From the NCBI GenBank assembly GCA_964521625.1, contig CAZFSM010000008.1:1-64000 (forward strand): a stretch of DNA of 64,000 bases, read 5' to 3'. The notes under the pieces were generated by a model that did no database searches, had not been told where the DNA came from, and was given only the letters and a program-made list of their open reading frames with translations. Positions 53,036-61,854 of the stretch are shown piece after piece; the first letter of the stretch is position 1; each line of letters opens with the position of its first letter. The position numbers and the translations under genes are program-made. The DNA is from UBA1444 sp964521625. Its GTDB lineage: Bacteria; Bacillota; Negativicutes; UBA1444.

Positions 53036-54538
53036 TCAGCCAGTTTGGCAAGTGTTGAGGCCGGTGGCAACCTGTTCACGCAACAGCCGTTTCATGATTT
53101 TGCCGGTTTTGTTTTTGGGTAAGGCGTCTACTTGGATAATATCGCGTGGCAATTTGTAAGCAGCGAGCAGCGGTTGCAGGTATTCGCGAATTGCTTTGCG
53201 GTTGAAACCCGCACCCTCTTCCAGCGCGACGTAAGCGCAGATGGCTTCGCCGCGCAGCGTATCTGGTTTGCCGATGACGGCGGCTTCGACGACACCAGGG
53301 AAAGCATAGAGCAGCTCTTCAATTTCCCGGGGATAGACATTTTCGCCATTAATGATAATCATATCTTTTAATCGGTCGACAATGAAGAAGTAGCCATCGA
53401 TATCCTGATAAGCGATGTCGCCGGTGTGAAGCCAACCATTGCGCAGGGTGCGCGAGGTTTCCAGCGGCAGATTATAATAGCCTTGCATCACGTTGGGGCC
53501 TTGTACCACCAATTCGCCGACTTCGCCGGGCGATAAAATGTCGCCGCGGCTGTTTACCACTTGGACTGTAAGTCCAGGCAGCGCACGTCCAATTGAACAG
53601 TATTTGGTTTTACGTTCAGGATTGAGTGCTACCACCGGAGAGGCTTCGGACAGGCCATAGCCTTCGAGAATGGGAGTGCCATATTTTTGCTGGAATTGAG
53701 CGGCAACTTTTTGTGGCAGTGCAGCGCCACCGGAAACGAAGATACGCACGCTAGCCATATCTTGCGGCTCACCGATGCGGCTCAGATAGTTATACATCGG
53801 CGGTACGCCGAATACAACGGTCACTTGTTTTTCTTTGATTGCAGAGATTGTTTCTTTGGGTGCAAAAGCTTCCAGAATAGTAATGGAAGCGCCGGCCCGC
53901 AACGGAAACAATACGGCGCAGGTCCAGGCGAAACAGTGATACATCGGTAACACGCACAAGATGTTATCAGCAGCGGAAGTAGGAGGCAAAGCCGCCCGGA
54001 ATGCATCCACATTGCTGACCAGATTGCCATGGGTCAGAATAGCTCCCTTTGGATTGCCAGTTGTACCGGAAGTGTAGATGATGACACAGGGAGTATCGAT
54101 GTCGATCGTTGAAAGAACAGGCGCCGGAGCAAAAGAAATATCGGCGATCGCGGACTTGAAGTCGGCTATAATTAGCTGTTTAACATCAACTGTATACTCG
54201 TGGTGAGCCAGTTCGGCGGCAAGGTCCAACGTTTCCATGGTAACCAGGTGTGTCATTTCCGAGTCTTTCACGATATAGGCGATTTCCCGGCTGGTCAGTT
54301 GAAAGTTCAGCGGAACGACGATAGCACCCAAGCTGGCCAAGGCCATATAGCAATATACATATTCGACCGAATTGCGGGAAAACAGGCCGACATTCTGGCC
54401 GCTGCGAATCCCTTGATGATGAAAATAATTACGATAGTTTTGATACTCTGCCTGTAATTGTGCATAGTTGACCGGGTTGGTAGTCTGAAAAGCTACTGCC
54501 TCGGGATTACCCTGAAAAATGAGTTCGTGCACCAGCAT
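53036..54538 (-). CDS. AMP-forming acyl-CoA synthetase
   Basis: A 500-residue member of the ANL superfamily, probably an acyl-CoA ligase. P-loop 'YTSGTTGNPKGAILTH' at about 163, 'GYGLSEASPVV' (A5), 'NGWLHTGDIAYQD' (A7), 'KDMIINGENVYPREIEE'-type core (A8), and the C-terminal catalytic Lys region 'LPKNKTGKIMKRLLR'. It joins a fatty or aromatic acid to CoA through an acyl-adenylate. The substrate is not resolved. GGAGGGG lies 10 bases before ATG 54538. It is a single-gene unit between the chemoreceptor and a small ORF. Confidence 0.92.
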   Translation of the reverse strand: MLVHELIFQGNPEAVAFQTTNPVNYAQLQAEYQNYRNYFHHQGIRSGQNVGLFSRNSVEYVYCYMALASLGAIVVPLNFQLTSREIAYIVKDSEMTHLVTMETLDLAAELAHHEYTVDVKQLIIADFKSAIADISFAPAPVLSTIDIDTPCVIIYTSGTTGNPKGAILTHGNLVSNVDAFRAALPPTSAADNILCVLPMYHCFAWTCAVLFPLRAGASITILEAFAPKETISAIKEKQVTVVFGVPPMYNYLSRIGEPQDMASVRIFVSGGAALPQKVAAQFQQKYGTPILEGYGLSEASPVVALNPERKTKYCSIGRALPGLTVQVVNSRGDILSPGEVGELVVQGPNVMQGYYNLPLETSRTLRNGWLHTGDIAYQDIDGYFFIVDRLKDMIIINGENVYPREIEELLYAFPGVVEAAVIGKPDTLRGEAICAYVALEEGAGFNRKAIREYLQPLLAAYKLPRDIIQVDALPKNKTGKIMKRLLREQVATGLNTCQTG

Positions 54539-54635
54539 TAAAACAAACCCCTCCTAATAAATATCAATAAATCCGACAATTTATCATTTTAGATAGTCAA
54601 ACTGTATTATATCATAACAAAATAGTGCGTATACA

Positions 54636-54673
54636 ATAAAAAACGGGAGTGCAGTTTATTACACTCCCGTTTT
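54636..54673 (-). terminator. Rho-independent terminator after the 57-residue gene
   Basis: AAAACGGGAGTG (54640-54651) pairs with CACTCCCGTTTT (54662-54673); on the minus strand it ends in a T-run. Confidence 0.9.
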
Positions 54674-54680
54674 GGCTACA

Positions 54681-54854
54681 TTACTGACTATAGTTGTGCA
54701 GATATTGTAAACCGAGTTGCTCATAACGTTCCAGTTGCCCGACCAGTGCATTTTTGTCGCTGGACGATGACTTGACGATATGATTGATCTCGTGCGGACG
54801 ATAACCGATAAAGGCTAAACGTCGAACCAGATGTTGCAGTCGTTGTTCCATCAT
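54681..54854 (-). CDS. Small protein of unknown function
   Basis: A 57-residue protein with basic and hydrophobic helices ('MMEQRLQHLVRRLAFIGYRP') and no Cys. The start ATG 54854 follows GGAGG by 6 bases, a strong signal, and a terminator follows 8 bases after the stop, so this short frame looks like a genuine gene. I know of no function; the 'GYRPHEINHIV' stretch is not one that I can assign to a family. Confidence 0.65.
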   Translation of the reverse strand: MMEQRLQHLVRRLAFIGYRPHEINHIVKSSSSDKNALVGQLERYEQLGLQYLHNYSQ

Positions 54855-54987
54855 TTTCTTCCTCCCGTGTTTCAAAACTGGTAATCATGACGTTCCACAA
54901 CGTCATCAGCCGCATTACCGTCGGACCGTTACCAATACCATTTGAGAATACGAGAATCAAGAGAAATCCGGGGATGGGTTTTGCTCT

Positions 54988-56430
54988 TTAACATCGTTGG
55001 TTCAAATCATCGTAGTGGGAAACAATCTTCATTATCATATATGAAATAAAGATTGTTGTCAATAGATAAGCGGCATTTTGTTTGCGCCATGCGAGCAAAC
55101 TACGGCGCCGGCTTGGTTGCGGCTTGACGATGATCGCCGCTGGAGAGTCTACAGGACAGCCATTTTCACAGGCGCCACAACCCACGCAAAGTTCGGTTCG
55201 CACCGTGGGCCGATCTTTATCATCGGAATCTATCGCATGTTGTGGACATTGTTCCTGGCAAAGTAGACAAAGTTTCCCTTCGGCCCAGCCAAGACAACGA
55301 CTGTGGTCAATTTCGGCTAATCCCATCAGCACATTGGCGATTGGCACCTTCGCAATGGCTCCGGTCGGGCAGACCTGCTGACAGTGCTGAGTGAGTTCAC
55401 AGCGCGCTTCGCGGGCCACAATGTATGGAGTGAGAAATAAAGCCGGACCGCTGCTAAGCGGCATAGATTGGATACATTTGCTGGGGCAGACTTTGATGCA
55501 GCGACCGCAACGACTGCAACGAGATAAAAAATCTGCCTCATCTAAAGCGCCGGGGGGGCGCAACGGATTTGCTCCTGTCGGACGGAGCAACAGTGGCGAG
55601 GCAGCACCGGCGACCGCTATTGCGGCGCCCGAACGCAGAACTTCGCGCCGGGTGAAAGCAGTTTCGTCAGCTTGGTTTGAAGGGGACGTCTGGTTTTTAG
55701 TGACGAAATCAAAGCGACCAACGGGGCATTTTTCGCTGCAGCGGCCACATAACAGGCAGTCGGCTGAAGTCAGTGCATGGGAGGGAACGGCGGCGCCAGT
55801 CGGACAAATCTTTTCGCAGATCCCGCAATGCACGCATGCTGCTGGTGGTTTTGCCCGGAACATACGCCAACGGGAAAGCAGGCTTAAGAGAAGTCCGGTC
55901 GGGCAGATATGGACGCACCAAAAACGCGGAAAAATAAACACTCCAAGCAACACTGCCAATAGTAACATCCAGGGGACTTGCAGCAACGATATTCGGGACA
56001 GTTCTTCAGTTAACAAATGAAATGGACTGAAATACAGTGCCCAGCCACTACCGAGAAACATCACTGCTAATAAGAAAGACAGCCAAGGAAAGCGATAGGG
56101 GCGCAGTTTTTTTATCCATGCCGGCGGCGGGCTATTTTTAAATTGGTTGAGTAGTGACAGCAAGCCGCCCAAAGGGCAAAGCCAGCCGCAAAAAACACGT
56201 CCAGCCACTAGCGTAAGCAGTAAGGTGGCAACAGGCAACAAGAACCAGGCAGGAACCGATCCGTTGCGAAGCTCACCAATCAGCAGCAACGGGTCAAGCC
56301 GGGTATACCACAACAAAATCTCCGTATACGCTGGTAACGGATAAGTGAACTTGGTCAGTAAAACGACCGTAGCCAGGAGTAGGGCAGCTGGTACGAGAGT
56401 CCGCCAAAAACGAAAAGACGCAAGTTTCAT
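54988..56430 (-). CDS. NapH-NapG-like membrane iron-sulfur fusion protein
   Basis: A 480-residue protein. Residues 1-195 are NapH-like, with helices and 'FCGWLCPLGGLL' (80-91) and 'WCVHICPTGLLL'. Clusters follow in 'CVHCGICEKICP' and 'CLLCGRCSEKCP' (199-235). At 260-263 a Tat-like segment, 'TRREVLRSGAAIAVAG', leads into a NapG/MauM-like half with clusters 'CSRCGRCIKVCP', 'CELTQHCQQVCP', 'CLLCQEQCP' and 'CVGCGACENGCP'. A C-terminal helix (about 455-470) anchors it. It would pass electrons through the membrane, as NapGH do from quinol. It follows a DUF362 gene by 7 bases; its acceptor is unknown. Confidence 0.88.
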   Translation of the reverse strand: MKLASFRFWRTLVPAALLLATVVLLTKFTYPLPAYTEILLWYTRLDPLLLIGELRNGSVPAWFLLPVATLLLTLVAGRVFCGWLCPLGGLLSLLNQFKNSPPPAWIKKLRPYRFPWLSFLLAVMFLGSGWALYFSPFHLLTEELSRISLLQVPWMLLLAVLLGVFIFPRFWCVHICPTGLLLSLLSRWRMFRAKPPAACVHCGICEKICPTGAAVPSHALTSADCLLCGRCSEKCPVGRFDFVTKNQTSPSNQADETAFTRREVLRSGAAIAVAGAASPLLLRPTGANPLRPPGALDEADFLSRCSRCGRCIKVCPSKCIQSMPLSSGPALFLTPYIVAREARCELTQHCQQVCPTGAIAKVPIANVLMGLAEIDHSRCLGWAEGKLCLLCQEQCPQHAIDSDDKDRPTVRTELCVGCGACENGCPVDSPAAIIVKPQPSRRRSLLAWRKQNAAYLLTTIFISYMIMKIVSHYDDLNQRC

Positions 56431-56437
56431 TATAGTA

Positions 56438-57385
56438 TTACACCTTTTGTATCTTTAATTTTTCCCACTGGATCTGCCCAAGCCCCATTTCTGAGGCAAT
56501 GCGGATATAACCGACGTCTTGTGGTTTCATGCCAAATAATGAAGCGGCATAGGCATCAATGGCGACCTGGTCGGTGCCGAAAATGACCTGACCATACTCC
56601 CGAATTGGGCCGGGACCGACCGGGCCATTATCAGTAATGCCGCGAATCGCATCCATGATCGTGAGGTGCGGTTTGCGGAAGGCTGCCAGTTCGGCAATTC
56701 CCTGATGGAGGTCCGAACTGTGGAAATAGCGGCGATCCCAGACTAGACCCATCAGGTTTTTCATACCGAGGGTCAATTTGGCGCCGCGATGATGTTTTAG
56801 GATGGGGAAGTTGATAAACAGATCGGCATCCAAAACGTCTTTGACATACTCAAAATTGGTCAGGGTTTTGCCGGCAAAACTGACAGGGCGGAATGCATCA
56901 TGTACCCCATTGTAAGTGAAAACCTTGCCACCGGCCTCTTCCACTGCTTTTTTGATGCCGGTCCGCTCAAGGCAGAGTACTGGAGTCGAACTGTTCAGGG
57001 GCTGATCCACAACTTTGACCTCGCGGGCCCCAGCGGCAAGACACATTTTTACCAACGTTGCCACCATAATCGTATTCGTGGTGGCCGCTTCCTCCGGTGT
57101 ACGAGGAACGCTGAAATTTGGCTTAATCACTACATTAGCGCCTTTTTTCACATAGCGGTCAATACCGCCGAGTGCTTTGAATCCACGATCCAGTAAAGAA
57201 ACCGGATCTGTACCCTGCGCCACAGTCAGGTCAAATAATGGTGCTGTCGGAGCAAGGGGCTTGGCAACCGCAGGTGTTGAAGCGGTGGGAGCAACCGCGG
57301 TTTCCTTAGCCGAACTCATACAACCCAATGTTGTCAGAGAGACTCCAGCTATTGCGGCTGTTTTGATAAATTCGCGTCTGTCCAT
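56438..57385 (-). CDS. DUF362 domain lipoprotein with Tat-like signal
   Basis: A 315-residue exported protein: 'MDRREFIKTA' twin-arginine start, a hydrophobic stretch and a lipobox Cys22 (TTLG-C), then a DUF362 domain ('VVIKPNFSVPRTPEEAATTN', 'DLFINFPILKHHRGAKLTLG', 'KNLMGLVWDR'). DUF362 domains often join iron-sulfur proteins and are of unresolved chemistry. It lies directly before the NapH-NapG-like gene (7-base gap), suggesting a two-component membrane redox unit. The start is ATG 57385 with a GGGAG site. Confidence 0.88.
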   Translation of the reverse strand: MDRREFIKTAAIAGVSLTTLGCMSSAKETAVAPTASTPAVAKPLAPTAPLFDLTVAQGTDPVSLLDRGFKALGGIDRYVKKGANVVIKPNFSVPRTPEEAATTNTIMVATLVKMCLAAGAREVKVVDQPLNSSTPVLCLERTGIKKAVEEAGGKVFTYNGVHDAFRPVSFAGKTLTNFEYVKDVLDADLFINFPILKHHRGAKLTLGMKNLMGLVWDRRYFHSSDLHQGIAELAAFRKPHLTIMDAIRGITDNGPVGPGPIREYGQVIFGTDQVAIDAYAASLFGMKPQDVGYIRIASEMGLGQIQWEKLKIQKV

Positions 57386-57440
57386 TCAAATCAACTCCCG
57401 TTTTAATATTTCGCGCTGACGGTGATAGGATGGAGGCGAT

Positions 57441-59093
57441 TTACACATTTGCTTTGCTAAACGCGTTGCCGACGATGATTTTGGCTTCATCCTGAATCTG
57501 TTTGAGATGTGAAGCGCCTTTGAAACTTTCTGCGTAAATTTTATAAACATCTTCCGTACCAGATGGCCGTGCCGCAAACCAGCCATTTTCAGTGCATACT
57601 TTTAGTCCGCCGATAGCGGCATTGTTGCCGGGAGCTTTGGTTAAAAGGGCTGTGATCGGCTCGCCGGCGAGACTTGCCGTGGCGACCTGATCCGGTGACA
57701 GGCGGGATAATACTGTTTTTTGTGCAGTGTTGGCCACTGCATCTATTCGTTCATAAACGGGAGCGCCGTATTTTTCTGTCAGGGCCTGATAATGTTCGCC
57801 AGGATCACGACCGGTTTTTGCGGTGATTTCCGCAGCCAGCAGACAGAGGATGATTCCATCTTTGTCAGTGGTCCAGACGGTTCCGTCCTTGCGCAGAAAA
57901 GAGGCGCCGGCGCTTTCCTCGCCGCCAAAACCGAGCGAACCATCCAGCAGGCCGTCGACAAACCATTTGAAACCAACAGGTACTTCGGCCAGTTTTTTGC
58001 CCAGATTTGCAGCGACACGGTCAATCATAGAGGAACTGACCAAAGTTTTGCCAACGGCGGCATCCGCCCGCCAACCCTGCCGATTGGCAAACAGGTAGGC
58101 GATGGCGACAGACAGATAATGATTGGGATTCATCAGACCGAAACTGCGGGTGACGATGCCGTGGCGATCAAAGTCAGGGTCATTGCCAAACGAGAGATCG
58201 TACTTATCTTTCATTCCGATCAATCCTGCCATGGCAAAGGGCGACGAGCAATCCATCCGTATTTTTCCGTCACTGTCGACGCTCATGAAACTGAACGTAG
58301 GATCAGGATGAATGTTTATCAGATCAATGTCTAGCCTGTAGGTTTCGGCAATCGGCTGCCAATAACCAAGACCGGCGCCACCCAAAGCATCGGCGCCCAG
58401 CTTGAGTCCAGCTGATTTAATTTGATCCATATCCAGGATGTTTTTCAGGTCATTCACATAGGGAGAGATGAAATCATGTTCATGTACGTTTGGCGCCTGT
58501 CGGGCCTGCTTGTAGGTTAAACGGCGGATATCCCGGTTGTTGTTCAACAGGAAATTATTGGCCATATCGGCGATCTGCTGGGTGATGTTGGTGTCGGCCG
58601 GCCCACCGTTAGGGGGATTGTATTTGATACCGCCGCTGTCAGGCGGGTTGTGCGAAGGGGTGATGACGATTCCGTCGGCAAGGCTGTCCCGCCTTCCCTT
58701 GTTATAAGTCAGGATGGCATGCGAAATACCTGGTGTCGGTGTGTACTTCATGTCCTGGGAAATGAGCGTTTCCACATTGTTGGCAGCCAACACTTCCAAA
58801 GCTGAAATAAAAGCAGGTTCAGACAATGCATGAGTATCAAATCCGAGATATAAGGGCCCGCTGATGGCAGCTGATTTGCGATAATTGCAGATAGCCTGCG
58901 TGATGGCAAGAATATGATTTTCGTTAAAACTATATTGGAAAGACGAGCCACGATGGCCCGACGTGCCAAAGGAAACCTGATGCGACGATTCGGTCGGGTC
59001 TGGTTGGTGGCTGTAATAAGCGGCGATAAGACGCGGTACGTTGACTAAAATCGATTGAGGGGCTGGTTTTCCAGCTAATGGATGCTTGGACAT
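57441..59093 (-). CDS. pgm: Phosphoglucomutase (alpha-D-phosphohexomutase family)
   Basis: A 550-residue enzyme interconverting glucose-1-P and glucose-6-P. Family features: 'VSFGTSGHRGSS' (phosphate), the catalytic Ser loop 'GIVITPSHNPPDSGGIKYNP', metal loop 'DPDFDRHGIV', sugar loop 'GFGGEESAGAS' and C-terminal 'ARPSGTEDVYKIYAESF'. ATG 59093 is chosen because GGGAGGA lies about 9 bases upstream; a TTG at 59102 lies too near that site. It is 55 bases upstream of the DUF362 gene; the two may be co-transcribed although functions differ. Confidence 0.94.
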   Translation of the reverse strand: MSKHPLAGKPAPQSILVNVPRLIAAYYSHQPDPTESSHQVSFGTSGHRGSSFQYSFNENHILAITQAICNYRKSAAISGPLYLGFDTHALSEPAFISALEVLAANNVETLISQDMKYTPTPGISHAILTYNKGRRDSLADGIVITPSHNPPDSGGIKYNPPNGGPADTNITQQIADMANNFLLNNNRDIRRLTYKQARQAPNVHEHDFISPYVNDLKNILDMDQIKSAGLKLGADALGGAGLGYWQPIAETYRLDIDLINIHPDPTFSFMSVDSDGKIRMDCSSPFAMAGLIGMKDKYDLSFGNDPDFDRHGIVTRSFGLMNPNHYLSVAIAYLFANRQGWRADAAVGKTLVSSSMIDRVAANLGKKLAEVPVGFKWFVDGLLDGSLGFGGEESAGASFLRKDGTVWTTDKDGIILCLLAAEITAKTGRDPGEHYQALTEKYGAPVYERIDAVANTAQKTVLSRLSPDQVATASLAGEPITALLTKAPGNNAAIGGLKVCTENGWFAARPSGTEDVYKIYAESFKGASHLKQIQDEAKIIVGNAFSKANV

Positions 59094-59194
59094 GTTAAAC
59101 AATCCTCCCGACCCATGCGATTATTATTAAATATAGGTTATTCCCTACCGGTGCGAAGAAATCCTACTTTGCAAGGTAAAATGTTGGCCAAATA

Positions 59195-59232
59195 ATAAAA
59201 CAGAGCTATCCCCTTACTGGGATAGCTCTGTT
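59195..59232 (-). terminator. Rho-independent terminator after the porin gene
   Basis: AACAGAGCTATCCC (59199-59212) pairs exactly with GGGATAGCTCTGTT (59219-59232); on the minus strand a TTTTATT tract follows. Confidence 0.9.
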
Positions 59233-59328
59233 AAGATCAAATCACTGCCAATCTTGGTGCGTTATCAAACAACTGCAGCGATCATTCGATTACTGTAGAG
59301 GCAAGCCGATGGGTCGATCTCCTGATGT

Positions 59329-60279
59329 TTAAAATTTGTGTTTAAGCCATATCTCGAGCTTGCTGTTTTTTGAATCGTCGCTTAGCAGAACCTGATCTTT
59401 ATAGATTACTTCCAACGCCAATTTGTCGCTGAAAGCGTGGGTCAAGCCATAATAAAAGCCCCGGTTGCTGTTGTCGAAATCACTTTGCCCGCCCATGTCT
59501 GCGTTGGCTTCGACCCGGAAATGTGTCAGATAAAGGGCTGTTTTGCCATTGAAATCGTAGTTCCAGGTCAAGGCATAGGCTTTGTTAGCCAAACTGGCGC
59601 TCGACTGCGCGTATTCGCCGGTAAAAGTGCTTTTGCCCAAGGCTGTGCTGAGGTCAACCGCCCAGTGATTTGACGTGTCGCCATCCACGATCCGGTATTG
59701 TCCCCAGGTGACACCGGCATTGGTTGATTTGGATAGGTTGTAACCTGCTCTCAGGGCATAGAGGCTGTTATTTGTGAGTCCAAGGTTGTTTTCCCAGGCG
59801 GCAATGCCTGATAGTTCGAATTTGCCGGCTGTTCCTTTATAGGAAAGGCCGTCAACAAATGCGCCGTTGCCAATATTGGTTTCGGACCGACTGTATAGCA
59901 ATGCTGATTTGCCAACGAGAGCTTCCTGACGTCCCAGCGTAAAGGAGTGATTCTTTGGTTTGAAAATGATGCCGAACTGATCAAGACTGGCGATTAAGTT
60001 TGTCTGCGAGCCAGGGATAAGGCGATCCTCTTCGGCTAACACCGGATTAGAGGCATATTGGGCTGCCAGACGTGCATATAAAGAAACGCTGGGCCCGATT
60101 TTCTGTTCACCCCGCAGTGTCAGGGTGAAGCTGGTTCCGGATTCGGTCGGTGTTTGATCCGCAGTTTTATTTTGAAACTTGATCGTACCAGTTCCGCTGA
60201 CTTCAAGTGGCGCTGCAACGGCTATACTGCCGGTTGTTAACAGAAACCCGACCGCGATGGCGGCAATGGCTTTTTTCAT
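59329..60279 (-). CDS. Outer-membrane beta-barrel porin-like protein
   Basis: A 316-residue protein. A signal peptide covers residues 1 to about 23 (MKKAIAAIAVGFLLTTG...AVAA). The mature part alternates short amphipathic strands ('LEVSGTGTIKFQNK', 'VSLYARLAAQY', 'FGIIFKPKNHSFTLGRQEALV', broken here), and the chain ends in '...LEIWLKHKF', the C-terminal Phe expected of a protein inserted by the BAM complex. No S-layer (SLH) domain is seen at the N-terminus, unlike the usual Negativicute OmpM. ATG 60279 follows AAGGGAAG. A strong promoter and an inverted repeat lie upstream. Confidence 0.85.
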   Translation of the reverse strand: MKKAIAAIAVGFLLTTGSIAVAAPLEVSGTGTIKFQNKTADQTPTESGTSFTLTLRGEQKIGPSVSLYARLAAQYASNPVLAEEDRLIPGSQTNLIASLDQFGIIFKPKNHSFTLGRQEALVGKSALLYSRSETNIGNGAFVDGLSYKGTAGKFELSGIAAWENNLGLTNNSLYALRAGYNLSKSTNAGVTWGQYRIVDGDTSNHWAVDLSTALGKSTFTGEYAQSSASLANKAYALTWNYDFNGKTALYLTHFRVEANADMGGQSDFDNSNRGFYYGLTHAFSDKLALEVIYKDQVLLSDDSKNSKLEIWLKHKF

Positions 60280-60297
60280 GGAGCACTTCCCTTCCGC

Positions 60298-60356
60298 ATT
60301 ATTCAAATGAAAAATTTTCTCATTTGAATAATACTTGACGCCGGTTTGGCTGTCAA
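60298..60356 (-). promoter_or_regulatory. Porin promoter overlapped by a 13-bp inverted repeat
   Basis: On the minus strand TTGACA (60351-60356), a 17-base spacer and TATTAT (60328-60333) form a near-consensus promoter. ATTATTCAAATGA at 60298-60310 and its exact reverse complement at 60320-60332 flank a 9-base loop. The repeat overlaps the -10 box and the start-site region, so it could be an operator or a 5' UTR hairpin. Confidence 0.75.
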
Positions 60357-60391
60357 GCGGTTCTACAGAAATTATACTGATTATTATAGTT

Positions 60392-61621
60392 TTAGTCAGC
60401 ACAACTTTGTAGATTCAATACTTTTTGTTGCTTATACTTCATGATAATGGAAACTAAAAGTGAGAGAACAAAGCAACCGGAAAAAAACAACGATGTCGCA
60501 TGATAACTTTGCGTTGAATCTTTGACCCAGGCTACGAACAAAGGGCCGACAACCCCGGCCGCAGCCCAGGCCGTCAGAATTTTACCGTGGACTGCGCTCA
60601 ATTCTTTGGCGCCGAACAAGTCGCTGAGAAATGCGGGAACCGTAGAAAATCCGCCGCCATAACAGGAGATGATCAGATAGACCAGAAATTGAAAAGCGAT
60701 GCTGTCAGCTGTCTTGGAAAGCCAAAAAAAAGCGATGCTCTGCACGATGAAAAATGCGATATAGGTATTGGCCCGGCCAAGATAATCTGAAACGGAGGCC
60801 CAGAAAAGGCGACCGATCCCATTGATCAGACCGATCCCCCCAACCATCGCAGCGGCTGCCAGGGGGGACATGTTTGCTGTTTCCTGGGCCATGGGAGAGG
60901 CGACGCTGAGCAACCCGATACCGCAGGTAATGTTGGTGAACAGCATCCACCAGAGCGTCCAAAATTGCCATGTCTTCATCGCTGCGTTGGCACTCACCTG
61001 TACGGCGCCGGTGATTGGGCAACGTGATCCGTTGGTGGGACTCGCTGCGCCGAGGGCAGGTGGCGCAAGATACAGGGCGGACGGTGTCATTACCAGCAGA
61101 TAGGATAAGGCCAGGATTTGAAACGTTGCAATCAATCCATATTGTTGCAGCAAGAGTTGAATCAGTGGTCCGGCAATCAGGCTGGCAAGGCCGAAGCCCA
61201 TGATCGCTATGCCAGTTGCAAAACCGCGTTTTTCGGGAAACCATTTTACCAGAGTCGAAACAGGGGCGATATAGCCGATCCCCAGCCCAATCCCGCCGAC
61301 TACGCCGTAAAATAGATAAAGCATAGGCAGGCTTTGCAGTGCAACCGCCAGACTGGAGCCAAGCAGACCGCTGCAAAAGAATAGGGCGGAAAGCAGGCCG
61401 GCCTTCCGCGGACCAGCCTTTTCAACGTAACTGCCCATAAATGCGGCTGACAGACCTAAGAATAAAATTGCCAATGAAAACGTCCACTGAATTTCTTGTA
61501 ATCCGACTCCGAATTCCTGCATCAATGGTTTGCTTAGCACGCTCCAGGCATAAACGCTGCCGATGCAGATGTGGATGCCCACGGCGGATCCGGCGATAAG
61601 CCAACGGTTTTTCATAATCAT
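60392..61621 (-). CDS. OFA-family MFS transporter (oxalate/formate antiporter-like)
   Basis: A 409-residue 12-helix major facilitator of the OFA family. Features include 'ICIGSVYAWSVLSKPLM' at the start, 'GGIGLGIGYIAPVSTLVKWFPEKRGFATGIA' (TM4-5, split in this note) and 'NGIGRLFWASVSDYLGR' (TM8). Family members exchange oxalate, formate or similar monocarboxylates. The start ATG 61621 has AGGAG 7 bases upstream. Its 340-base leader holds two tandem ZTP riboswitches with terminators, so expression should depend on folate/one-carbon status; formate uptake to restore 10-formyl-THF fits. Its 3' end lies 112 bases upstream of the porin start. Confidence 0.9.
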   Translation of the reverse strand: MIMKNRWLIAGSAVGIHICIGSVYAWSVLSKPLMQEFGVGLQEIQWTFSLAILFLGLSAAFMGSYVEKAGPRKAGLLSALFFCSGLLGSSLAVALQSLPMLYLFYGVVGGIGLGIGYIAPVSTLVKWFPEKRGFATGIAIMGFGLASLIAGPLIQLLLQQYGLIATFQILALSYLLVMTPSALYLAPPALGAASPTNGSRCPITGAVQVSANAAMKTWQFWTLWWMLFTNITCGIGLLSVASPMAQETANMSPLAAAAMVGGIGLINGIGRLFWASVSDYLGRANTYIAFFIVQSIAFFWLSKTADSIAFQFLVYLIISCYGGGFSTVPAFLSDLFGAKELSAVHGKILTAWAAAGVVGPLFVAWVKDSTQSYHATSLFFSGCFVLSLLVSIIMKYKQQKVLNLQSCAD

Positions 61622-61649
61622 TTGCACGCTCCTTTTTTGTTATCACCGA

Positions 61650-61697
61650 TGAAAAACAGAAACGACCGCCTGGACAGAATTTGTTGCCCAGGCGGTC
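61650..61697 (-). terminator. Intrinsic terminator of the proximal ZTP riboswitch
   Basis: On the minus strand GACCGCCTGG pairs with CCAGGCGGTC (61664-61673 with 61688-61697), followed by a T-rich tract (complement of 61651-61661). The 5' arm is the aptamer's own 3' element, so ligand binding would oppose termination. Confidence 0.8.
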
Positions 61698-61760
61698 GAC
61701 TTTTCTCGCAATACGGTCCACGTGGTGTTCTCCACTTTATCCGCCAGTTCCGTATTGCCA
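61683..61760 (-). ncRNA. ZTP (pfl) riboswitch, proximal copy
   Basis: In RNA sense (minus strand): a 9-bp P1 stem (GCAATACGG with CCGTATTGC, 61708-61716 with 61751-61759), an ACTGGCG element just inside it, an inner hairpin GTGG/CCAC with a GTGGA, then the 3' element CCGCCTGGGCA. These match the conserved parts of the pfl/ZTP aptamer. A terminator overlaps the 3' end. It senses ZTP/ZMP, which builds up when 10-formyl-THF is low. Confidence 0.85.
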
Positions 61761-61810
61761 TGATTCAGTTTTACAGGCGGTGACGCAAGGAGTCAGGGAG
61801 CGCTGATGGC

Positions 61811-61854
61811 AGAAAAAAACCATCTGAACAAACCCTAACGGCGCCCAGACGGTC
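61811..61854 (-). terminator. Intrinsic terminator of the distal ZTP riboswitch
   Basis: On the minus strand GACCGTCTG pairs with CAGATGG (with a G-U pair), and seven T follow (complement of 61813-61819). The 5' arm again is the aptamer's 3' element. Confidence 0.75.
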
